Shown here piece by piece: positions 35,662 through 43,149 of a DNA stretch of 64,000 bases (the stretch's first letter is position 1; every line of letters starts with the position of its first letter). Below the pieces are notes generated by a model. That model was not told where the DNA came from. It was given only the letters and a program-made list of their open reading frames with translations, and searched no databases. A program made the position numbers and the translations under genes. Source of the DNA: JANXAZ01 sp037446605 (GTDB lineage: Bacteria; Pseudomonadota; Alphaproteobacteria; Geminicoccales; Geminicoccaceae); assembly GCA_037446605.1 (NCBI GenBank), contig JBBIIE010000004.1, positions 1 to 64,000 on the forward strand, in the 5' to 3' direction.

Positions 35662-36867
35662 ATGGCGGAGATCCGCGCCGCGGCCGCGCGGATCGCCGGC
35701 AGCCTGCTCGACACTCCCTGCGTCGAGAGCCGCACCCTGGGCGACATCCTGGGCTGCCGGGTCTGGCTCAAGTTCGAGAACCTGCAGTACACGGCGTCAT
35801 TCAAGGAGCGGGGGGCACTCAACCACCTCCTCCTCCTGCCGCCGCCGCGGCGCGCGGCGGGCGTGGTCGCCATGTCGGCCGGCAACCACGCCCAGGGGGT
35901 GGCCTACCACGCCCGCCGGCTCGGGATTCCGGCGACCATCGTGATGCCGGTCGGCACGCCGTTCGTGAAGATCGACAACACCGAGAAGCTGGGCGCCGAG
36001 GTGATCCTCGCCGGCGCCTCGGTCGACGAGGCGGCGGGCGAGGCGCTGGCACTCTGTGCGCGGACCGGGCGGAGCTTCGTGCATCCGTTCGACGACCCCG
36101 CGGTGATCGCCGGCCAGGGCACCGTCGCCCTCGAGATGCTCGCCGCGGTGCCGGAGCTCGAGGTCCTGGTCGTTCCGGTCGGCGGCGGCGGCCTCGTCTC
36201 GGGCATGGCGATCGCAGCCAAGACGCTCCGACCGGACATCGCGGTGATCGGTGTCCAGGCCTGCAGCCATCCGGGCGTGCTGCAGCGGCTCGGACGCGTC
36301 GCCGACGCCCCGGGTGGCGCCACGATCGCCGATGGGATCGCGGTGAAGGCGCCGGGTGCGCTCACGCTCGCAGCGATCGCCGAGCGCGTGGATGCCATCG
36401 CGCTGGTCGACGAGCCGGCGATCGAGCGGGCCGTCGTCCTGCTGCTGGAGATCGAGAAGACCGTGGCCGAAGGCGCCGGGGCGGTCGGTGTCGCGGCCCT
36501 CGATCTGTTCCGCGACCGGTTCGCCGGCCGCAAGGTCGGCGTCGTGCTCTCGGGCGGCAACATCGACGGGCGGCTGCTCTCCGGGGTGATCCTGCGCGGT
36601 CTCGCCCGCTCCGAGCGGATGATCCGGCTGCGCGTCGCGGTCCCCGACAGCCCGGGCGGGCTGGCGCGGGCCACGGCGGTGATCGCCGAGGCGCGCGGCA
36701 ACATCGTCGACGTCGTGCACCAGCGCGCCTTCTCGCGCGGCTCGGCCCGCCAGGCCGACGTCGACTTCACGGTCGAGACGAGGAACGGTCGCCATGCGCT
36801 GCTCATCGAGGAGCGGTTGGCCGCGGCCGGGCTGCCCGCCGTGAGGTTGACGTCCGACCTCTATTAG
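35662..36867 (+). CDS. ilvA: Threonine ammonia-lyase with C-terminal ACT domain
   Basis: This 401-aa PLP enzyme deaminates threonine to 2-oxobutyrate, feeding isoleucine synthesis or threonine breakdown. K48 in SFKERGA holds PLP, SGGNIDG binds its phosphate, and the C-terminal ACT-like domain (RVAVPDSPGGLARATAVI onward) suggests allosteric control. I chose ATG 35662 because it gives the family length; ATG 35524 adds 46 low-complexity residues but has a GAGG site 6 nt upstream, so it remains possible. The gene ends at TAG 36865-36867, inside a 14-bp palindrome that precedes the next promoter. Confidence 0.9.
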   Translation: MAEIRAAAARIAGSLLDTPCVESRTLGDILGCRVWLKFENLQYTASFKERGALNHLLLLPPPRRAAGVVAMSAGNHAQGVAYHARRLGIPATIVMPVGTPFVKIDNTEKLGAEVILAGASVDEAAGEALALCARTGRSFVHPFDDPAVIAGQGTVALEMLAAVPELEVLVVPVGGGGLVSGMAIAAKTLRPDIAVIGVQACSHPGVLQRLGRVADAPGGATIADGIAVKAPGALTLAAIAERVDAIALVDEPAIERAVVLLLEIEKTVAEGAGAVGVAALDLFRDRFAGRKVGVVLSGGNIDGRLLSGVILRGLARSERMIRLRVAVPDSPGGLARATAVIAEARGNIVDVVHQRAFSRGSARQADVDFTVETRNGRHALLIEERLAAAGLPAVRLTSDLY

Positions 36868-36876
36868 AGCTCTAAT
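36863..36876. repeat. 14-bp perfect palindrome (possible operator)
   Basis: ATTAGAGCTCTAAT is a perfect inverted repeat with no spacer. It overlaps the ilvA stop codon and ends 3 bp upstream of the TTGACA box at 36880. Its AT richness and placement suggest a regulator-binding site for the gene at 36959; this is inference. Confidence 0.45.
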
Positions 36877-36879
36877 TCC

Positions 36880-36908
36880 TTGACAACAGCGAAAATTCCT
36901 CATACGCT
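36880..36908 (+). promoter_or_regulatory. Sigma-70-type promoter upstream of the 36959 gene
   Basis: TTGACA at 36880-36885 is a perfect -35 box. A 17-nt, unusually AT-rich spacer leads to TACGCT at 36903-36908 as a weak -10. The predicted start near 36915 gives a leader of about 44 nt before the TTG at 36959. Confidence 0.6.
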
Positions 36909-36958
36909 CCCCGCGTGCCGACCTCGGAAGGGGTCGCAGCCGACGGGGAACGCCGCCC

Positions 36959-37597
36959 TTGCGCCTGCTACTGTGCGAAGTCGACTCCATCAGGGCGCGA
37001 GGGCTGGAGCGCGCGCTCGGCTCGCGCTTCGATCTGCGCGTCGTCGCCACCCTGGCCGAAGCCGAACGGGAGCTCGAGGGGACCGACTGGCGACCCGAGC
37101 TGATCGTCACCCCGGCCGAGCTGCCCGATGGCCGCGGTGCCATCACCCTCGAGCGCCTGAGCCTGCTCGCCGGCGCCACGCCGATCCTCCTGAGCTCCGG
37201 CGTGGCTGCCGACGTCCTGCGACGGCAGATCGAATCGATCGCCAGGGCCGGGGGCGGCGAGCGCGAGGACTCGCTGACCGTGCTGCGCACCGTCATCCAG
37301 CAGCAGCAGCTCGTCCACCAGTCGATCGCCACGAGCCGGGCCCAGATCCTGGCGGAGCTGGAGCGCATGGCCGAGGGCGCCGCCGAGGTCGCGGTCTCCC
37401 GGGCGGTCGAGAAGCTGATGACGCGGCTGGGCCTCGACGACGCCGAGGGCGTCCGCCTCGCCGTCCGCCTGGCGCGCGCCTGGGAGGCGGCCAAGGCCAA
37501 GTTCGTCTCGGCACTGGCGACGGGGATCGCCTCGGCCTTCCTGCTGGCCCTCGGCGCCGGATTCGTGGCGCTTCTCAAGGGTGGCAGCTCGAAGTGA
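36959..37597 (+). CDS. Hypothetical protein: pseudo-receiver domain, coiled coil and C-terminal membrane anchor
   Basis: This 212-aa protein is not recognised as a named family. Residues 1-95 look like a response-regulator receiver (MRLLLCEVDS with acidic E7/D9, then PELIVTPAELPDG), but the phospho-acceptor Asp position is T51 and no conserved Lys is seen, so it is probably not phosphorylated. A helical, Gln/Glu-rich region (about 105-180) follows, then one transmembrane helix (about 183-205) and a short KGGSSK tail. Translation appears to start at TTG 36959, 8 nt after GGGGAA. It has its own promoter and lies upstream of rpoE-chrR. A membrane-bound adaptor is a guess. Confidence 0.6.
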   Translation: MRLLLCEVDSIRARGLERALGSRFDLRVVATLAEAERELEGTDWRPELIVTPAELPDGRGAITLERLSLLAGATPILLSSGVAADVLRRQIESIARAGGGEREDSLTVLRTVIQQQQLVHQSIATSRAQILAELERMAEGAAEVAVSRAVEKLMTRLGLDDAEGVRLAVRLARAWEAAKAKFVSALATGIASAFLLALGAGFVALLKGGSSK

Positions 37598-37620
37598 GCC
37601 CCGGTCCCGGGCGTTCCGAC

Positions 37621-37650
37621 TGATCCGCCTGCGCGCTGGCTGCGTAAGCG
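37621..37650 (+). promoter_or_regulatory. RpoE-type (ECF11) promoter of rpoE-chrR
   Basis: TGATCC at 37621-37626, an 18-nt spacer, and TAAGCG at 37645-37650 match the -35 TGATCC and -10 TAAG pattern known for Rhodobacter RpoE. This indicates that the sigma factor activates its own operon. It lies about 100 nt upstream of the chosen ATG. Confidence 0.7.
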
Positions 37651-37749
37651 GAGCCAGCAGGAGATCGGGTGGTGGCGGTACACGCGCTCGAGGTCGCAGC
37701 CGAGCCGCGCAGGCTTGCAACGCGGTGGACCCCAAGGCTCACTGTGCGC

Positions 37750-38337
37750 ATGCCCGAGAGCGGGAGGGAACGGCCGCAGGATGATCCGGCGGAGCGGAGT
37801 CGCGTGCGCGATCTCCGCGCCATCGCGCGCGACGGCGACCGGGCCGCCTTCCATCGCCTGTTCGATCATTTCGGGCCGCGCGTGAAGGCCTATCTCCGGC
37901 GCCTCGGCAGCGACGACGAGACGGCCGAGGATCTCACCCAGGAGGTCTTCGTGTCGATCTGGCGGCGGGCCGGCCAGTTCGATCCCGCCAAGGCGTCGGT
38001 TGCCACCTGGGTGTTCACGATCGCGCGCAACAAGCGCATCGACGCGCTGCGTCGCGATCGTCCGACACCCGGCGAGCCCGACGATCCGGAGCTCGAGATC
38101 GACCCGGCTCCGCGCGGGGACGCGATCGCCGAGTTCAACCAGCTGAGCGGCCTCGTCATGCGGGCCGTCGAGACCCTGCCCGAGGAGCAGAAGCGGTTGC
38201 TCAAGATCTTCTACTTCGAGGGCAAGCCGCACAGTGCCATCGCCGAGGAGCTCGGCCTTCCGCTGGGTACCGTGAAGTCGCGGCTGCGGCTGGCGTTGGG
38301 CAAGCTGCGGGCGTTGCTCGGGGACGAGCTCGCATGA
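37750..38337 (+). CDS. rpoE: RNA polymerase ECF sigma factor, RpoE/ECF11-like
   Basis: This 195-aa sigma factor has region 2 (ETAEDLTQEVFVSIWRR, ARNKRIDALRR) and region 4 (LPEEQKRLLKIFYF, LGTVKSRLRLALGKL) and no other domains. With the ChrR-type partner overlapping by 4 bp it fits the RpoE-ChrR system, which answers singlet oxygen or other oxidants. ATG 37750 is chosen. GTG 37744, or GTG 37669/37672 just behind an AGGAG site, are alternatives that lengthen the N-terminus. A matching autoregulatory promoter lies at 37621-37650. Confidence 0.88.
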   Translation: MPESGRERPQDDPAERSRVRDLRAIARDGDRAAFHRLFDHFGPRVKAYLRRLGSDDETAEDLTQEVFVSIWRRAGQFDPAKASVATWVFTIARNKRIDALRRDRPTPGEPDDPELEIDPAPRGDAIAEFNQLSGLVMRAVETLPEEQKRLLKIFYFEGKPHSAIAEELGLPLGTVKSRLRLALGKLRALLGDELA

Positions 38338-38978
38338 CCGCCGATCTCACCGTCGATGAGCTCCTGTTCGACCACGCCTTCGCCAAGTTGCCGGAGCCGG
38401 TGGCGCTCGTCGTCAGCACCCATCTGAGCCTGTCGCCCGCCGGTCGGGCCCGCTACGCGGCCTGCCGGGCGCTGGCCGGCGTGCTCCTCGACACGGCCGA
38501 GCCGGAGCCCCTCGCGCCCGATGCCTGGAGCCGACTGGAGCGGGCGATCGAGCGTGCCGATCCGATCCGCGTCGAGCAGCAGGGCCCGCCGGCCGATCCG
38601 CGCGTGCCGCCGCCACTGCGCCGGCTCGTGCCGAACGGGTTCGAGGCCTTGCCGTGGCGGAACCTCGGACCGTTGCAGGAGGTCCAGCTGCCGCTCTCGG
38701 CCCAGGGCTACCGGACGCGGCTGCTCCGCCTCGCGGCCGGCAAGCGGGTGCCGCGCCACACCCACGAGGGGCACGAGCTCACCGTCGTGATCGAGGGTGG
38801 CTTCCGGGACGAGCAAGGCCATCACCTGCGCGGTGATCTCGTCATCGCCGATGCGAGCGTCGACCATCGCCCGGTCGCCGACGAGGACGGGGATTGCCTC
38901 TGCCTCACCGTGATCGATGCCCCGTTGCGGCTGACCGGGCCGATCGGCCGGCTGCTCAACCCGCTCCTGCGGATCTGA
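38334..38978 (+). CDS. chrR: ChrR-family anti-sigma factor with degenerate zinc motif
   Basis: This 214-aa anti-sigma factor has an N-terminal sigma-binding domain and a C-terminal cupin. In Rhodobacter ChrR the N-terminal zinc is held by H6 and an HxxxCxxC motif. Here H30 is kept (THLSL) but both cysteines are replaced (S34, G37) and no equivalent of H6 exists, so this zinc site is lost. The cupin metal motif looks intact: HTHEGHE and a later DHRP. Control may therefore run through the cupin alone. It is coupled to rpoE by an ATGA overlap. Confidence 0.87.
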   Translation: MTADLTVDELLFDHAFAKLPEPVALVVSTHLSLSPAGRARYAACRALAGVLLDTAEPEPLAPDAWSRLERAIERADPIRVEQQGPPADPRVPPPLRRLVPNGFEALPWRNLGPLQEVQLPLSAQGYRTRLLRLAAGKRVPRHTHEGHELTVVIEGGFRDEQGHHLRGDLVIADASVDHRPVADEDGDCLCLTVIDAPLRLTGPIGRLLNPLLRI

Positions 38979-39090
38979 GCCGCGCTACGCGCTTCCGCGC
39001 GCCCTTGACCGCGGCTGGCGTCCGCCCGATCAGGTCGCGGCCCTGCCGGCTCGCGCCGGCTCGCCTCGGCGCAACCGGTCGGGAGCCTTC

Positions 39091-39897
39091 ATGTCGGATG
39101 CCACCCTGCTCCAGGCCGTCCTGTTGGGCGTCGTCGAGGGCCTGACGGAATTCCTGCCGGTCTCCTCGACCGGTCATCTGATCCTGGCGGGTTGGCTGCT
39201 CGGCTTCGCCGGGCCGCCGGGCAAGGTCTTCGAGGTGGCGATCCAGCTCGGTGCCATCGTGGCGGTCTGCATCCTCTACTTCCACCGCCTCTGGCGGGTG
39301 GTGACCGCCCTGCCCTCGAGCCCGGCGGCGCGCCGCTTCGTTCTCGCCCTGGCGCTCGGCTTCCTGCCGGCGATGGTCCTGGGCGTTCTGTTCCACGGCT
39401 TCATCAAGTCGGTGCTGTTCTCGCCCTGGGTGGTCGTGACCACCCTCGTGCTCGGCGGCGTGGCCATCCTCCTGATCGAGCGTCTGCGCCCCGCGGTCCG
39501 GGTCGAGCGGGCCGAGGACGTGCCGCCGGCCAAGGCACTCGCGGTCGGCTTCTGTCAGGCACTCGCCATGATCCCGGGCGTGTCGCGCTCGGGTGCCACC
39601 ATCCTGGGCGGTGTGCTGCTCGGGCTCGACCGGCGCGCCGCGGCGGAGTTCTCCTTCTTCCTCGCGATCCCGACGATGCTCGCGGCGACCGTCTACGACC
39701 TCTACAGGAACCGTGCCCTGCTCGCGGCCGAGGACCTCCTCCTGATCGCCGTCGGCTTCCTCGCGGCGCTGGTCACCGCCATGATCGTGGTCGAGGCGCT
39801 GCTGCGCTTCCTGCAGCGCCACACCTTCGTCCTGTTCGGCTGGTACCGGATCGCCGTCGGCCTGCTGATGGCCGTCCTGCTGGCGTCCGCCGGGTGA
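39091..39897 (+). CDS. uppP: Undecaprenyl-diphosphatase (BacA type)
   Basis: This 268-aa membrane phosphatase recycles undecaprenyl pyrophosphate for peptidoglycan and other envelope polymers; overproduction gives bacitracin resistance. Hallmark motifs are EGLTEFLPVSSTGHLIL near residues 12-28 and PGVSRSGATI near 160, flanked by about eight transmembrane helices. The ATG at 39091 is the natural start. It ends 7 bp before the convergent lipoyl-domain gene. Confidence 0.95.
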   Translation: MSDATLLQAVLLGVVEGLTEFLPVSSTGHLILAGWLLGFAGPPGKVFEVAIQLGAIVAVCILYFHRLWRVVTALPSSPAARRFVLALALGFLPAMVLGVLFHGFIKSVLFSPWVVVTTLVLGGVAILLIERLRPAVRVERAEDVPPAKALAVGFCQALAMIPGVSRSGATILGGVLLGLDRRAAAEFSFFLAIPTMLAATVYDLYRNRALLAAEDLLLIAVGFLAALVTAMIVVEALLRFLQRHTFVLFGWYRIAVGLLMAVLLASAG

Positions 39898-39904
39898 GCC
39901 CGGC

Positions 39905-40147
39905 TCAGGCCGCCTGCTCGATCCGACAGACCGGATCGCCCACCTCGAGATCGCTGCCGACCTCGGCAAGGATCTCGAGCAGCGTGCCGTCGCAGGGTGC
40001 CGTGACCTCGCTCGTCACCTTCTCGGTCTCGACCTCGTACAGCACGTCGCCGGCCTTGAAGGCGGCGCCCGGGGCCAGCCGCCAGCCGACCACCGTGCCC
40101 TCCTGCATGTTCATCGTCAGGCGCGGCAGCTTGAGCACGAGCCTCAT
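39905..40147 (-). CDS. Stand-alone lipoyl-domain protein
   Basis: This 80-aa protein is a single biotinyl/lipoyl domain with the modified lysine at K43 in the classic ETEKV turn. It would carry a lipoyl arm between active sites of a 2-oxoacid dehydrogenase. Normally this domain is fused to an E2 acyltransferase; here it is free and no acyltransferase is encoded nearby. ATG 40147 overlaps the 3' end of the E1-beta gene by 4 bp, so they are coupled. A biotin carrier role is less likely because the neighbours are E1 subunits. Confidence 0.85.
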   Translation of the reverse strand: MRLVLKLPRLTMNMQEGTVVGWRLAPGAAFKAGDVLYEVETEKVTSEVTAPCDGTLLEILAEVGSDLEVGDPVCRIEQAA

Positions 40148-41127
40148 GCCGGCCTCCGCCAGGCGAGCGTGGCGCGGATCGCCGCCTCCACCTGCTCGAC
40201 CCCCGGCAGCACCGCCCGCTCCAGCACCGGTGCGTAGGGGATGCAGCAGTCGGGTACGGTGACCCGGCGGACCGGCGCCACGAGCGCGTCGAACGCCCGC
40301 TCGGCCACGAGTGCCGCGATGTGGCTCGCCACCGAGCAGGTGTCGCGCGCCTCGTCGACCAGGACGAGCCGGCCGGTCCGCCGCACCGATCCGAGGATGG
40401 TCTCCAGATCGAGCGGCACGATCGTGCGCGGATCGACCACCTCGACCTCGATCCCGTCGCCGGCGAGGGCGTCGGCGGCCTTGAGCGCCGGGCGGACCAT
40501 GGCCCCGATCGCGACCAGCGTGAGGTCGCGACCCGGCCGGCGCACGCTGGCGGTACCGAGCGGGATCACGACGTCCTCGTCCGGCACCTCGCCGGCCTCG
40601 CCGCCGCGGCCGGCGGCCTGCAGGAAGAAGACCGGATCGTCGTCGCGGATCGCGGCCTTGAGCAGACCCTTGGCGTCGGCCGGGGAGCCGGGCATCACGA
40701 CCTTGACCCCGCCCAGGTTGGCGAGCACCGGATGGACCGCGTCCGAGTGCTGCGCCGCCGCCGAGCGCCCGCCGCCCGAGACCGCGAGGTAGGTGATCGG
40801 CAGCTTGATCTGGCCATTGGTCATGTAGCGCAGCTTGGCCGCCTGGTTGGCGATCGCGTCCATGCCCGTGTAGATGAAGTTGCCGAACATCATGTGGCAG
40901 ACGACGCGCCGGCCGGCGGCCGCGGCGCCGACCGCCATCCCCGAGATCAGCGCCTCGCAGATCGGCGTGTCCCGGACGCGATCCGGCCCGAACCGCTTCC
41001 ACAGGCCCTTCGTGTCGCCGAACAGGCTCGCCTTGACGTCCTCGCCGAACAGGACGATCCGCGGATCGCGCTCCATCTCCTCGAGGAGCGCCTCGTTCAT
41101 CGCCTGGATCAGCCGCTTCCTGGCCAT
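40144..41127 (-). CDS. Thiamine-diphosphate 2-oxoacid (acetoin) dehydrogenase E1 beta subunit
   Basis: This 327-aa protein is the beta chain of a heterotetrameric E1. It has the transketolase pyrimidine-binding domain (ALLEEMERDPRIVLFGEDV, PICEALISGMAVG) and the C-terminal transketolase domain (VEVVDPRTIVPLD). Together with the upstream alpha subunit it would decarboxylate a 2-oxo acid, or cleave acetoin, and pass the acyl group to a lipoyl arm. ATG 41127 gives the family start. Closest fits are acetoin, pyruvate or branched-chain 2-oxoacid dehydrogenases; the substrate is not fixed. Confidence 0.88.
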   Translation of the reverse strand: MARKRLIQAMNEALLEEMERDPRIVLFGEDVKASLFGDTKGLWKRFGPDRVRDTPICEALISGMAVGAAAAGRRVVCHMMFGNFIYTGMDAIANQAAKLRYMTNGQIKLPITYLAVSGGGRSAAAQHSDAVHPVLANLGGVKVVMPGSPADAKGLLKAAIRDDDPVFFLQAAGRGGEAGEVPDEDVVIPLGTASVRRPGRDLTLVAIGAMVRPALKAADALAGDGIEVEVVDPRTIVPLDLETILGSVRRTGRLVLVDEARDTCSVASHIAALVAERAFDALVAPVRRVTVPDCCIPYAPVLERAVLPGVEQVEAAIRATLAWRRPA

Positions 41128-42131
41128 GGGGCGCTCCCTCGGGGGGCGGTCGCGAACATGTGGCCGCGCGCGGTCGCGGCGGCCGGCTCCGGCGAGCCCT
41201 CGGCGAAGCGCACCGCCTCGGCGACGATGCGGGCGACCGAGCCCTCGACCGCCTCGAGCTCCGCCGCGCTCGCCAGCCCTTCCGCCACGAGACGCCGGGC
41301 GAAGCGCGGGATCGGGTCGCGCCCACGCCAAGCCTCGACCTCCGCCTCGTCGCGATAAGGCTCGGTGATGAAGGTCACCTCGTACTCGACGTGGCCGCGG
41401 GTCCGGTAGGTGCGCGCCTCGATCAGGCTCGGACCCTGGCCCTCGCGCGCCCGGCGCACCGCGGCGTTGGCGGCCTGCCAGACGGCGACCACGTCGTTGC
41501 CGTCGACCTCGACGGCGGGCACGCCGAACGGCCGCGCCCGCTGGGCGATCGAGCCCGCGGTCACCGTGGCGGACGGCGAGAACTCGGAGAAGCCGTTGTT
41601 CTCGCACACGAGGAGGAGCGGCAGCTTCCAGAGTGCCGCGACGTTGAGCGCCTCCATCAGCACGCCCTGGTTGGCGGCGCCGTCGCCGAAGAAGCAGACC
41701 GCGACCCGCCCGTCGCCGTCCAGCTGGGCGGCCAGTGCCGCACCGGTCGCGAGCGCGATGCCGCCGCCCACGATGCCGTTGGCGCCGATGATGCCCTTGG
41801 AGAAGTCGGCCACGTGCATCGAGCCGCCGAAGCCGCCGCAGATGCCGTCGGCGCGGCCGTAGATCTCGGCCATCATGCCGGCCGGATCGCCACCCTTGGC
41901 GAGGAAGTGGCCGTGGCCGCGATGCGTGCTCGTGATCCAGTCGCGGTCCGAGAGGTGCTGGCACACGCCGACCGCGACCGCCTCCTCCCCCACGTAGAGA
42001 TGCACCGGCCCGGGCAGCTTGCCGGCCGCGCAGTCGCGCGCGAGCTGCTCCTCCATGCGGCGGATGAGGACCATCCGCCGGTACATCTCGAGCAGCTCCT
42101 CGCGCGGAAGGTTGCTACCGCCCGCCACCAT
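41109..42131 (-). CDS. Thiamine-diphosphate 2-oxoacid (acetoin) dehydrogenase E1 alpha subunit
   Basis: This 340-aa protein has the ThDP motif beginning GDGAANQG and ending ENNGFSEF, and the THRGHGHFLAKGGD segment typical of E1 alpha. The AcoA/PdhA family catalyses the first half-reaction with the beta subunit. ATG 42131 is in a divergent-free position and overlaps the upstream SDR by 17 bp; the E1-beta start overlaps its 3' end by 19 bp. The cluster SDR, E1alpha, E1beta, lipoyl is tightly packed, pointing to one pathway. Confidence 0.9.
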   Translation of the reverse strand: MVAGGSNLPREELLEMYRRMVLIRRMEEQLARDCAAGKLPGPVHLYVGEEAVAVGVCQHLSDRDWITSTHRGHGHFLAKGGDPAGMMAEIYGRADGICGGFGGSMHVADFSKGIIGANGIVGGGIALATGAALAAQLDGDGRVAVCFFGDGAANQGVLMEALNVAALWKLPLLLVCENNGFSEFSPSATVTAGSIAQRARPFGVPAVEVDGNDVVAVWQAANAAVRRAREGQGPSLIEARTYRTRGHVEYEVTFITEPYRDEAEVEAWRGRDPIPRFARRLVAEGLASAAELEAVEGSVARIVAEAVRFAEGSPEPAAATARGHMFATAPRGSAPWPGSG

Positions 42132-42954
42132 GTCCGACCTCCCGCGCCGGCTGCGGCCGTGGGCCGAGATCGTCGCCCGGATCGCCGCGCATCGTCCAGC
42201 CGCCGTCGACCGGCCAGACGGCGCCGGTGACGAAGCCCGAGGCCGGGTCGCACAGGAACGCGATGACCCGTGCCACCTCCTCCGCCCGGCCCCAGCGGCC
42301 GACCGGCGTCCGCTCGGCGTAGCGGTCGTAGTCGAGGATGCCCTGGCGGATCCGCTCCTCGAGCACGGGTGTCAGGATGTAGCCCGGGGCCACGGCGTTG
42401 ACGGTGATCCCGAAGCGCGCGTTCTCGAGCGCGAGGGCGCGCGTGAGCCCGACGAGGGCATGCTTGGCGGTGCTGTAGCCGGCGCGCCAGGGCAGCGCCA
42501 TGAGCCCCAGGATCGAGGCGATGTTGACGATCCGCCCGAAGCCGGCGGCGCGCATCGCCGGGACGCACAGCGCCGCCATCCGCGCCGAGCCGTGGACGTG
42601 GACGGCGAGCATCCGCTCGAACAGCTCGAAGGGCTGCACGTGCAGCGGCTCGACCCGCTGGGCGTTGATCCCGGCGCAGCTCACCAGCACCGTCGGCGGA
42701 CCGAGCTGCGCCGCGAGATCGGCGTGGGCCGCGGCACAGGCGGCGGGATCGGCGACGTCGCACGCCGCGCCCGCGGTCCGCACGCCGTGCTCACCCGTCA
42801 GCGCTGCGGCCGCGGGGCCGAGCCGCGCCGGCTCCAGGTCGACGAGCGCCAGATCGGCGCCGGCGCGCGCCAGTGCGTGCGCGGTCGCGAGCCCGATGCC
42901 GGAGCCGGCGCCGGTGACGAGCGCCACACGGCCGCCGAGCGGACGGTCCGCCAT
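42115..42954 (-). CDS. Short-chain dehydrogenase/reductase
   Basis: This 279-aa SDR has the cofactor motif TGAGSGIG near residues 14-21, NIASILG with the catalytic Ser, and the YSTAK active site. It is a typical NAD(P)-dependent ketone/alcohol oxidoreductase. Being first in the operon with an acetoin-type E1 pair, it may reduce or oxidise a related alcohol, such as a diol; this is inferred from context. The C-terminal 20 residues extend past the family end and overlap the E1-alpha start. ATG 42954 is clear. Confidence 0.9.
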   Translation of the reverse strand: MADRPLGGRVALVTGAGSGIGLATAHALARAGADLALVDLEPARLGPAAAALTGEHGVRTAGAACDVADPAACAAAHADLAAQLGPPTVLVSCAGINAQRVEPLHVQPFELFERMLAVHVHGSARMAALCVPAMRAAGFGRIVNIASILGLMALPWRAGYSTAKHALVGLTRALALENARFGITVNAVAPGYILTPVLEERIRQGILDYDRYAERTPVGRWGRAEEVARVIAFLCDPASGFVTGAVWPVDGGWTMRGDPGDDLGPRPQPAREVGHGGGR

Positions 42955-43149
42955 GCCTGCGACCTCCCTTGCGCGCGGCGAGGGTCGACGGCCGCCGAGC
43001 GGGCGTCAAGCCGCTCCGGCCGGCCGCCGACGCGCTCCAGCGTTGCGGCGGTGCTTGCCGCGGACGCGCTCTTGCCGAGCCGGCTCCGGGCCGCCACGAT
43101 GGCCGCCGCGGCTTGCCCGCGCCGCCCGACCCGAGCCGGAGGACCGTTC

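Noticed and set aside
36915..37103. GTG frame upstream of the pseudo-receiver protein
   Set aside because: Short, cysteine- and proline-rich by chance, and overlaps the better frame beginning at TTG 36959.
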